8,521 bases of DNA, taken from positions 1-8,521 of the forward strand of contig CALAUY010000175.1 of assembly GCA_937892015.1 (NCBI GenBank), read 5' to 3'. The stretch is from an uncultured Bacteroidales bacterium. GTDB lineage: Bacteria; Bacteroidota; Bacteroidia; Bacteroidales; Paludibacteraceae. A model generated the notes under the pieces. It saw nothing but the letters and a program-made list of their open reading frames with translations. It was not told the origin of the DNA and made no database searches. This document shows, piece by piece, positions 1 through 6,090 of the stretch; the stretch's first letter is position 1; every line of letters starts with the position of its first letter. Both the position numbers and the translations under genes were made by a program.

Positions 1-55
1 AACGCCCGACCCCTACGTCCCGAACGTAGTGCGCTACCAACTGCGCTACTTCTCG
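1..55 (-). tRNA. tRNA-Pro (anticodon CGG), 3' part cut off by window edge
   Basis: Read on the minus strand, this begins with a seven-base acceptor strand CGAGAAG (55 down to 49), then TA, a D arm with GCGC stems around AGTTGGTA, and an anticodon arm CTACG / TTCGGGA / CGTAG. The anticodon CGG lies at 22-20 and decodes proline CCG codons. The arm sequences closely resemble bacterial tRNA-Pro. The T arm, the 3' acceptor strand and any CCA lie outside the window, so acceptor pairing cannot be checked. The gene has its own promoter about 10 bases upstream and does not depend on transcription from topA, which lies upstream on the same strand. Confidence 0.9.
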
Positions 56-65
56 TTTGCGACTG

Positions 66-97
66 CAAAGTTACTGCTTTTTTTTGGATTGTGCAAA
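66..97 (-). promoter_or_regulatory. Bacteroidetes-type promoter of the tRNA-Pro gene
   Basis: On the minus strand a -33 TTTG (97-94) is followed after exactly 20 bases by a -7 TAACTTTG (73-66), a perfect match to TAnnTTTG. Transcription should begin near base 62, about seven bases before the mature tRNA 5' end. The -7 box and A-rich spacer are almost identical to those of the topA promoter. Confidence 0.8.
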
Positions 98-117
98 TAA
101 TTTGGCGAAAAAATCGC

Positions 118-153
118 TTTTAGGGGCAAAAATTTTACTTCTTGCGCCTAAAA
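118..153 (-). terminator. Possible topA terminator overlapping the stop codon
   Basis: On the minus strand TTTTAGGCGC (153-144) can pair with GCCCCTAAAA (127-118), with one mismatch in ten, around a 16-base loop that contains the topA TAA stop (137-135). A run of six T follows within a few bases (113-108). This resembles a rho-independent terminator whose 5' arm lies in the last codons of topA. The AT-rich outer stem and the single mismatch make it a moderate candidate. A second, four-base hairpin (GCGA/TCGC, 105-117) surrounds the T run. Confidence 0.4.
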
Positions 154-2456
154 GTGGTTTTTTTCGGAGTATTTTGCGCCTTTTTGATAATCTCTTCGCA
201 TTCCTCTCGCGTCAGATTATCCACATTGGTATCGCGTGGGATTTTGTAGTTATTGTCGCCATGCTTGATATATGCCCCGCCAAAATGACTGGGGAAAACT
301 TGTATATCTCCGAACACATGGATAGGGGTTGCGGCTTTCTGTTTGTTGACCAACAGTTTTTCGGCCTCTTCCATCGTTATCTGGAGCGGGTCGATACTCT
401 TCGGGATGCTGACGTACGTGTCTCCGAAACGTACGTACGGCCCGAACTTGCCTCGCCCGACGATGATTTGTTGGCCGTCTTTCTCGCCCAACGTGAACGG
501 CAGGGCCGACTCGAAGAGGGCAAGTGCCTCCTTGAGCGTGATGGAGTAGTACGACTGCCCTTTCTTCAGCGGGGCGAACAGCGGTTTTTCCTCGCCCTTG
601 GTATCGCCAATCTGGGCGAGCGTGCCGGTCTTACTTATCCAGACATATACGGGCTTGCCGCTGTCGGGGTCTTTGCCCAAGAGTCTTCGACTGGGTACGG
701 GGCCGGCCGGCACGTCCTTCACAGCCTCATGGAACGGATGGTAGAACTTATCGATGACATCTACCCATTCGGCGTTGCCTTTAGCAATTTGGTCGAAATC
801 TTCCTCCACTTTGGCGGTGAAATCGTAGTTGAGAATCTCCGGAACGGCCTCAACGAGGAAATCGTTGGTGAAACGTCCGAGATCAGTCGGCAACAGTTTG
901 CCGGCCTCTGCCCCTACTGTCTCCGACTTGGTTCTGTCCGTCAGTTTGCCGTTTCGCAGCGTGATAATGTTGATGTTTTGTTTCTTTCCGGGCACTGACC
1001 CGTGCTCCACGTATTTGCGTCGCTGAATAGTCTCGACTGTCGGGGCGTACGTTGAGGGTCGTCCGATGCCAATCTCCTCCATCTTCTTCACCAGCGAAGC
1101 CTCAGTATAGCGCATCGGGGGTTTAGAGTACGTCTGTTGTGCAACGATTTCTTTGGTTTTCAGGGCGAGCCCGCTCTCCACTTGCGGGAGCAGTGCTGTC
1201 ACTTTCTCTTGCTCGTCGTCGGTTGACTGTACGTATGCTCGCATAAAACCATCGAAGACGATGGTCTCGCCTGAAGCGACGAAGAGGTAGGGACATCCCT
1301 CGCACGTCACTTCGATGCGGGTTGTCTCTACTTGGGCATCGGCCATCTGCGATGCGATGGCCCGTTTCCATATCAGTTCGTAGAGGTTACGCTCATCGGG
1401 AGTGCCGCTGACCGTGCGGTTGCTGAAATACGATGGGCGGATAGCTTCGTGGGCCTCTTGTGCGCCTTTCGTTGTTGTATGGAAATTGCGCGCCTTATGG
1501 TAGTTGTTGCCGTACAGGTCGAACACTTCTTCTTTGGCCGTGGCGATGGCGAGACCGGAGAGCGTGATGGAGTCGGTTCGCATGTACGTAATCTTGCCCG
1601 CTTCGTAGAGCGACTGCGCAACGCGCATCGTCTTGGCTACAGAGAAATGCAGTTTGCGTGCTGCTTCTTGCTGCAAAGTGGAGGTGGTGAAGGGCGGTGC
1701 AGGCGATTTGGTGCCGGGTTTGTGCTGTACATCACTCACGCTGAACGTTGCCTCGCCGTATTGGGTCAAGAATTTCAGAGCCTCGTCGCGCGTAGCAAAA
1801 CGGTGGTTGAGTTCGGTCTTGAGCAGCACTTCTTCATTGTTGTCGTTGCGCCCGACAAAATCGGCCGTGACGCGGTACGTGGCGGTGGAGCGGAACGCCT
1901 CTATCTCTCGTTCGCGCTCAACAACCAGTCGTGCGGTGGCCGACTGCACCCGTCCGGCACTGAGACCGGTCATTATCTTGCGCCATAGCACAGGCGACAA
2001 CTCGAATCCGACGATACGGTCCATTACGCGCCGCGCTTGCTGCGCATTGACAAGATTATAGTCTATACCCCGCGGATGCTCGATAGCGTCGAGTACGACT
2101 GCCTTGGTGATGACGGGAAAAACGATGCGCCTCGTTTTGTCGTCAGGCAACTCCAGCACCTCTTTCAGGTGCCATGCAATGGCCTCTCCCTCACGGTCAT
2201 CATCAGACGCAAGCCATACGGTGTCGGCTTTCTTGGCCTCTTCGCGCAATGTCTGCACAATCCGCTCTTTATCTTTCTCTAATACGTAATTCGGCTTGTA
2301 GCCGTGCTCAATATCCACGCCCATACTGTTCTTGCCCAGCCCCTCAATGTCGCGGACATGCCCTTTGGAGGCAAGAACTTTGTACTCTTTTCCCAGAAAA
2401 CCGCTTATCGTTGTGGCTTTCTCCGGAGACTCAACTATGACTAAATTTTTGTTCAT
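135..2456 (-). CDS. topA: DNA topoisomerase I (type IA, omega protein)
   Basis: This cytoplasmic enzyme relaxes negative supercoils by cutting one strand through a 5'-phosphotyrosine link. The 773-residue length fits Bacteroidetes TopA. The N-terminal TOPRIM domain shows IVESPEKA (Glu9, Lys13) and ASDDDREGEA, with metal-binding Asp85, Asp87 and Glu89. NAQQARRVMDRIVG (137-150) and SAGRVQSATARL (166-177) are family blocks. ITYMRTDS places the catalytic Tyr291 and Arg293, QEAHEAIRPS contains His336, and GIGRPSTY lies at 463-470. The C-terminal part (about 590-755) looks like repeated topoisomerase C-terminal domains (LLGKDPDSGKPVYV, GRGKFGPYVRFG) with no four-cysteine zinc fingers, then a Lys/Arg-rich tail. 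Some usually conserved positions differ: IVFPVIT where relatives have a F-x-E-I-T form, and SPEKATTI for SPAKAKTI. The ATG start lies about 25 bases below the predicted transcription start with no Shine-Dalgarno sequence. It is divergent from the protease gene. Confidence 0.97.
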   Translation of the reverse strand: MNKNLVIVESPEKATTISGFLGKEYKVLASKGHVRDIEGLGKNSMGVDIEHGYKPNYVLEKDKERIVQTLREEAKKADTVWLASDDDREGEAIAWHLKEVLELPDDKTRRIVFPVITKAVVLDAIEHPRGIDYNLVNAQQARRVMDRIVGFELSPVLWRKIMTGLSAGRVQSATARLVVEREREIEAFRSTATYRVTADFVGRNDNNEEVLLKTELNHRFATRDEALKFLTQYGEATFSVSDVQHKPGTKSPAPPFTTSTLQQEAARKLHFSVAKTMRVAQSLYEAGKITYMRTDSITLSGLAIATAKEEVFDLYGNNYHKARNFHTTTKGAQEAHEAIRPSYFSNRTVSGTPDERNLYELIWKRAIASQMADAQVETTRIEVTCEGCPYLFVASGETIVFDGFMRAYVQSTDDEQEKVTALLPQVESGLALKTKEIVAQQTYSKPPMRYTEASLVKKMEEIGIGRPSTYAPTVETIQRRKYVEHGSVPGKKQNINIITLRNGKLTDRTKSETVGAEAGKLLPTDLGRFTNDFLVEAVPEILNYDFTAKVEEDFDQIAKGNAEWVDVIDKFYHPFHEAVKDVPAGPVPSRRLLGKDPDSGKPVYVWISKTGTLAQIGDTKGEEKPLFAPLKKGQSYYSITLKEALALFESALPFTLGEKDGQQIIVGRGKFGPYVRFGDTYVSIPKSIDPLQITMEEAEKLLVNKQKAATPIHVFGDIQVFPSHFGGAYIKHGDNNYKIPRDTNVDNLTREECEEIIKKAQNTPKKTTFRRKK

Positions 2457-2484
2457 TTATGCTCAATTGTCACGAAAACGGGTG

Positions 2485-2516
2485 CAAAGATACTGCTTTT
2501 TTTTGAAATAATCAAA
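2485..2516 (-). promoter_or_regulatory. Bacteroidetes-type promoter of topA
   Basis: On the minus strand a -33 TTTG (2516-2513) and a -7 TATCTTTG (2492-2485) are separated by 20 bases. The expected transcription start is near 2481, giving a leader of about 25 bases before the topA ATG at 2456. An eight-base A run fills the spacer, as in the tRNA-Pro promoter. Confidence 0.85.
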
Positions 2517-2552
2517 ATTTTTAGGCAAAAAAAGCTCTTTTTTGGCAAAAGT

Positions 2553-2584
2553 TTTGGTAAAATGCCAAATTATTTGTATCTTTG
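2553..2584 (+). promoter_or_regulatory. Bacteroidetes-type promoter of the CPBP protease gene
   Basis: A -33 TTTG (2553-2556) is followed after 20 bases by a -7 TATCTTTG (2577-2584), the same eight bases as the topA -7 box. Transcription should start near 2588, about 16 bases before the ATG at 2604. It faces away from the topA promoter, with only 36 bases between the two -33 elements. Confidence 0.85.
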
Positions 2585-2603
2585 CAGAAAATTTTAAGAC
2601 ATA

Positions 2604-3533
2604 ATGAAGCTAAAAGGAGTCCTTTCGAACAAAAATATTGTTCTTCGTATCGTCGTTTGGTTTTTGCTTATTTTGGTCATGACGCTACCGACGATGATTA
2701 TCTGGCGCGCTGTTGTGGGGCCCGACCCGTCGCTTTCGGCACTCAAAACGTTCCAAGTGCTGCAGACGTTTGCCGTGTTTATCGTGCCGGTACTGGTGTT
2801 GGCGTATCTGAGCAAGGAGCGTCCGTTGGCGTGGTTACACCTCACGCAAGGCATGAGTCTTCGGACGGTGCTGTGGGTGATGGCGATGATTCTCGTTCTC
2901 TCGCCCGGCATCAATCTGCTGAGTTGGCTCAACGAGCAGGTTAATCTGCCCGAGTGGTTGTCGGCCATCGAGGCGCAGCTGCAAGCAACAGAAGAGGCGG
3001 CAGATGCGCTGACGAGGCTATTTGCCGAAGCGGACACTATCCCCGAGCTGCTCCTCAACCTCGTTATCATGGCGCTGCTTCCAGCTATTGGCGAGGAGCT
3101 CTGTTTTCGCGGGGGGTGTCAAGGCTTGTTCCCTGACGGCACGGCCGGACCGATGCCGGAGGGCGACTCCCCTTATAGTAAACGCGTACGCTTGCGCGCA
3201 CGCACGCACGTGGCAGTATGGGTGACGGCCTTCCTATTCTCGGCGATGCATTTTCAGTTTTACGGGTTCATCCCCCGCATGTTGTTAGGTGCATTACTGG
3301 GTTATCTGCTCTGCTTTTCGGGCTCGCTCTACGTGCCCATGCTCGCACATTTCACCAACAACGCTTTCGCTGTCAGCTGTTTCTATCTGTCGGGGAAAGG
3401 GCTGGTCAGTGAAGAGGCCATGGAGACCTTCGGTAGTGGCGGCACGTGGTGGATGGGCGTAATCAGTCTGATTGCGGGCTGCTTGATGATGTATTTCTTC
3501 GCTCGGCAACAATCATCAGCGCGGCATCCTTGA
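2604..3533 (+). CDS. CPBP-family (CAAX/Abi) intramembrane glutamic protease
   Basis: A 309-residue multi-pass inner-membrane protein. The three signature motifs of the CPBP family are present: EELCFRG (Glu164, Glu165, Arg169), FLFSAMH (His216) and HFTNN (His249, Asn253). The Glu/Arg/His/Asn residues form the proposed intramembrane catalytic site. Hydrophobic segments occur around 12-34, 50-68, 86-105, 150-163, 203-240 and 283-299. Between motifs 1 and 2 lies an unusually long hydrophilic linker rich in Pro, Gly and Arg (about 177-201). The substrate is unknown. Family members include prenyl-protein proteases, bacteriocin-immunity proteins and uncharacterised housekeeping proteins, and nothing nearby suggests bacteriocin production. 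The ATG start follows a good promoter at short distance with no Shine-Dalgarno sequence. The last 71 bases overlap, on the opposite strand, the end of the 148-residue protein gene. Confidence 0.93.
   Translation: MKLKGVLSNKNIVLRIVVWFLLILVMTLPTMIIWRAVVGPDPSLSALKTFQVLQTFAVFIVPVLVLAYLSKERPLAWLHLTQGMSLRTVLWVMAMILVLSPGINLLSWLNEQVNLPEWLSAIEAQLQATEEAADALTRLFAEADTIPELLLNLVIMALLPAIGEELCFRGGCQGLFPDGTAGPMPEGDSPYSKRVRLRARTHVAVWVTAFLFSAMHFQFYGFIPRMLLGALLGYLLCFSGSLYVPMLAHFTNNAFAVSCFYLSGKGLVSEEAMETFGSGGTWWMGVISLIAGCLMMYFFARQQSSARHP
3193..3212. repeat. Short alternating purine-pyrimidine run with CGCA repeats
   Basis: Within the linker of the CPBP protease gene, 20 bases alternate perfectly between pyrimidine and purine and contain a tetranucleotide CGCA repeated about three times. 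A further ten alternating bases (3182-3191) precede it. Such DNA can adopt the Z form when negatively supercoiled. Whether it does so here is inference. It encodes part of the Arg-rich linker. Confidence 0.5.
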
Positions 3534-3909
3534 GTTCGTCCGGCAAAGCGATGTTGCGCAACTGCAGACTGCGCAACCAACCCGCTATCTCGGAGTCGTG
3601 TAGTGTAGAGAAAACGTCATTTAGGTCGTGCATATCGCGCTCGGAGAACGTTGAGGGGTCGAGTCCTGCAAGGCGGTCCAACTCCTCGTCGTCGTAATAG
3701 ACAATCTCGGGTCGGGTGGTAAGGAGGCTCTCACGCTCGCATACCAAATGTCGCCCGCAACAGGCATCGTCCACCGGCACACGAATCATATGATCGGCCT
3801 GTGGATTGGCTTTTTTGCGCTTACGTTCGCGCCATTCGGTCAACACCAGCGTCACAAGACCTAAAGCCAAAAACGCCACTAATATCAAGATATTCTCTAC
3901 CAAACCCAA
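3463..3909 (-). CDS. Membrane-anchored conserved hypothetical protein with CCGxHxVCE motif
   Basis: A 148-residue protein of unknown function. Residues 5-24 form one transmembrane helix, followed by an Arg/Lys-rich stretch (27-34), which suggests an N-out anchor with a cytoplasmic C-terminal domain. CCGRHLVCE (50-58) brings Cys50, Cys51, His54 and Cys57 together, a possible metal or redox site. YYDDEELD (71-78) and an acidic helical region follow. I recall similar proteins in Bacteroidales, sometimes annotated as phospholipase without clear support. No ATG is available. The proposed start is TTG at 3909, nine bases after the parE stop and in the same frame, with no in-frame stop between, so other non-ATG starts (ATT 3915, TTG 3903) are possible. 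Tight spacing suggests translational coupling to parE. Its last 23 codons lie antisense to the protease gene. Confidence 0.82.
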   Translation of the reverse strand: MGLVENILILVAFLALGLVTLVLTEWRERKRKKANPQADHMIRVPVDDACCGRHLVCERESLLTTRPEIVYYDDEELDRLAGLDPSTFSERDMHDLNDVFSTLHDSEIAGWLRSLQLRNIALPDELKDAALMIVAERRNTSSSSPQSD

Positions 3910-3918
3910 TAGAATTGC

Positions 3919-5832
3919 TTATACTGCGTCTTCCTCTACCTTGAGGTTGCTGATGATGAAGTTCTGCCGCTCGGCAGTGTTCTTGCCCATGTAGAACCGC
4001 ATCAAGTCGGCCACTGCATCCTCTTTGCGAAGCATCACTTGGTCGAGGCGCATCTCTTTGCCGATGAACCCCTTGAACTCGTCGGGTGAAATCTCGCCAA
4101 GTCCCTTGAATCGGGTTATTTCCGGTGCGGGCTTCAGGTCTTCGATGGCTTGCAGTCGCTCTTCTTCGGAGTAACAGTAGCGCGTCTCTTTCTTGTTCTT
4201 GACGCGGAAGAGTGGCGTTTGCAGGATATAGACGTGCCCTTTCTTCACGAGGTCGGGGAAGAACTGGAGGAAGAACGTCAGCATCAAGAGCCGTATATGC
4301 ATGCCATCAACATCCGCATCGGTGGCGATAATCACTTTGTTGTAGCGAAGGTCATCAAGTCCTTCTTCGATATTGAGGGCCGACTGCAAGCAGTTGAACT
4401 CCTCGTTTTCGTACACCAGTCTTTTGGACAGTCCAAAGCTGTTGAGGGGTTTACCGCGGAGCTGGAACACCGCTTGCGTGTTCACGTCGCGACTCTGGGT
4501 GATAGAGCCCGACGCGGAGAGTCCTTCTGTGATGAAGATGCTACTTGCTTCGCGCAGATCGTCCTCACTATCTTTGGAGGCAAACTGCGGCTTACTGTCG
4601 TTATAATGGATGCGGCAGTCGCGGAGCTTGGGGTTGTTCACGAGGTTTTTCTTCGCCCGTTCGCGCGCTTGCTTAGTCACCCCCGCGATAGCTTTGCGCT
4701 CACGCTCGCTATCCAAAATCTTCTGCAGCATCACTTGCACCACTTCGGGATGTTTGTGCAGGTAGTTGTCGAGTTCGCGCTTGACGAAGTCGTTGACGAA
4801 CTTATTGACACTGATACTGCCCTCTTCGCTCGACATGTCTCTCGAACCGAGTTTCACTTTCGTTTGGCTCTCAAAGACCGGCTCTTGAACGTTGATGGCG
4901 ATTGCTCCGACTACACCATTGCGGATGTCCGACAGGTCCATGTTCTTGCCGTAGAACTCCTTGATGGTCTTGCCAATAGCCTCGCGAAAGGCCGTCTGAT
5001 GTGTGCCGCCTTGTATAGTATGTTGACCATTGACGAACGAGAAATACTGGTCGTTGTTTTGGTCAGTATGTGTCAGCGCTATCTCGATATCTTCGCCGCT
5101 CAAGTGGATGATAGGGTAGAGGGGCTCCACGTCCATGTTCTCCGTGAGCAAGTCGAAGAGGCCGTTCTTCGAGAGAAATTTCTGTCCGTTAAAAATCAGT
5201 GTAAGGCCGGAGTTGAGGTACGCATAATTGCGCATCATCGCCTCAATGATGTCAGCGCGGAACATGTAGTTTTCGAAGAACCCCTTGGTTGAGTCGGGAG
5301 CGAACTCAATGAGTGTACCGCGCTCTTTGTTCTCGGTATTATCCACAATGCCACTGTCGCTCACCAACTTGCCTTGAGCGAACTCTACGCGGCGATATTT
5401 GCCCTCACGAACCGACTCCACCACAAAACGATTGCTGAGCATGTTGACGGCTTTCGTTCCCACACCATTGAGTCCCACGCTCTTCTTGAACGCTTTGGTG
5501 TCGTATTTGCCACCGGTGTTGAGCATTGACACTGCGTCCACCAATTTGCCCAACGGAATGCCTCGTCCGCGGTCACGAACACGCACTTCGCCGTTCTCCA
5601 CTCCGCAACTCACCGACACCTCTATGACGCGGCCCTCACCCATCCGGAACTCATCGATAGAGTTGTCAATCGTCTCTTTGATGAGCACGTAGATGCCGTC
5701 ATCAGAATGACTGCCATCGCCCAGTTTGCCGATATACATGCCCGGACGACGACGGATATGCTCGCGGTCATCGAGGTGGATGATGTTCGCTTCGTTGTAA
5801 CTCACGTTCGTGGACTCTTCTATGTTCTCCAT
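3919..5832 (-). CDS. parE: DNA topoisomerase IV subunit B (ParE), ATPase subunit
   Basis: Together with ParC, ParE decatenates daughter chromosomes by ATP-driven double-strand passage. Using the ATG at 5832 (637 residues), the GHKL ATPase domain shows ETIDNSIDE (Glu53, Asn57), DRGRGIP (from Asp87) and VGLNGVGTKAVN (119-130). The transducer has QTKVKLGS (323-330), and the TOPRIM domain has EGLSASGS (436-443), DADVDG (505-510) and RFKGLGEI (574-581). The sequence NTQAVFQLRGKPLNSFG and the length of about 640 residues favour Bacteroidetes ParE over GyrB. In most type II enzymes the TOPRIM motif reads EGDSAGGS, and here the third residue is Leu438. A GTG at 5883 would add 17 residues, but the extension is unlike the family and lies on a hairpin. 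No parC is in the window. The gene follows a small membrane-protein gene and precedes the 148-residue protein gene. No promoter of its own is evident. Confidence 0.95.
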   Translation of the reverse strand: MENIEESTNVSYNEANIIHLDDREHIRRRPGMYIGKLGDGSHSDDGIYVLIKETIDNSIDEFRMGEGRVIEVSVSCGVENGEVRVRDRGRGIPLGKLVDAVSMLNTGGKYDTKAFKKSVGLNGVGTKAVNMLSNRFVVESVREGKYRRVEFAQGKLVSDSGIVDNTENKERGTLIEFAPDSTKGFFENYMFRADIIEAMMRNYAYLNSGLTLIFNGQKFLSKNGLFDLLTENMDVEPLYPIIHLSGEDIEIALTHTDQNNDQYFSFVNGQHTIQGGTHQTAFREAIGKTIKEFYGKNMDLSDIRNGVVGAIAINVQEPVFESQTKVKLGSRDMSSEEGSISVNKFVNDFVKRELDNYLHKHPEVVQVMLQKILDSERERKAIAGVTKQARERAKKNLVNNPKLRDCRIHYNDSKPQFASKDSEDDLREASSIFITEGLSASGSITQSRDVNTQAVFQLRGKPLNSFGLSKRLVYENEEFNCLQSALNIEEGLDDLRYNKVIIATDADVDGMHIRLLMLTFFLQFFPDLVKKGHVYILQTPLFRVKNKKETRYCYSEEERLQAIEDLKPAPEITRFKGLGEISPDEFKGFIGKEMRLDQVMLRKEDAVADLMRFYMGKNTAERQNFIISNLKVEEDAV

Positions 5833-5862
5833 TGTTGCTTCGTTTTGTCTTTTGGGGTTATG

Positions 5863-5888
5863 CGAGGGTGCACTGACGTACACCCTCG
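5863..5888 (-). promoter_or_regulatory. Perfect inverted repeat in the parE leader
   Basis: CGAGGGTG (5863-5870) and CACCCTCG (5881-5888) are exact reverse complements around ten bases. The element lies between the stop of the 45-residue membrane protein and the parE ATG, about 30 bases before that ATG. In RNA it forms an eight-pair GC-rich hairpin without a following T run, so it is not a typical terminator. It could be an RNA-stability or translation-control element, or a binding site for a dimeric protein. The alternative GTG start of parE (5883-5881) lies in one arm. Confidence 0.5.
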
Positions 5889-5895
5889 GCCGGTG

Positions 5896-6033
5896 TTATT
5901 TCGATTCACTCTGCTCGTCTTTCTTTTCTTCATCTTCGCTGTTTTTGTTCTTTTTGCGGAAGAAGAAAATCGGACTGCACATGAGCAACAGCATCACAAC
6001 AGCTGTGATGATGATTCCTGTGTTTATTTCCAT
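5896..6033 (-). CDS. Small single-pass membrane protein (45 residues), function unknown
   Basis: The ATG at 6033 opens a short frame ending at TAA (5898-5896). The product begins MEINTGIIITAVVMLLLMCS, a hydrophobic helix over about residues 6-25, then FRKKNK and a strongly charged Glu/Lys/Asp tail to residue 45. The positive cluster after the helix predicts a short N-terminus outside and the tail in the cytoplasm. The clean helix-plus-charged-tail design and its position between two same-strand genes support real coding. I cannot name the family. It follows the 128-residue protein gene by 57 bases and precedes the parE ATG by 63 bases, so co-transcription is likely. It could be a small regulator or stabiliser of a membrane complex, but nothing in the sequence shows which. 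Confidence 0.72.
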   Translation of the reverse strand: MEINTGIIITAVVMLLLMCSPIFFFRKKNKNSEDEEKKDEQSESK

Positions 6034-6090
6034 ATGTCGTTTTGTTAAAAGGTTAATACTCAGTTTGTTTCACATACTAACCGAGCCCTT

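Noticed and set aside
57..998. 313-residue open frame on the plus strand opposite topA
   Set aside because: Antisense to a clearly conserved gene, starts within the tRNA promoter region and has no recognisable domain.
1332..1988. 218-residue open frame on the plus strand opposite topA
   Set aside because: Shadow of topA, with no start signals and no family features.
4150..5292. 380-residue open frame on the plus strand opposite parE
   Set aside because: It lies wholly antisense to parE, has no promoter or domain, and its length follows from the codon composition of parE.
5833..5883. GTG-initiated 17-residue extension of ParE
   Set aside because: The ATG at 5832 gives the N-terminus expected for Bacteroidetes ParE. 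The extension lies in the intergenic hairpin and has no conserved features.
6034..6090. Separate promoter for the 45-residue protein and parE
   Set aside because: The minus strand has TTTG and TATGTGAA about 18 bases apart, but the -7 match is poor and the spacing differs from the other four promoters.
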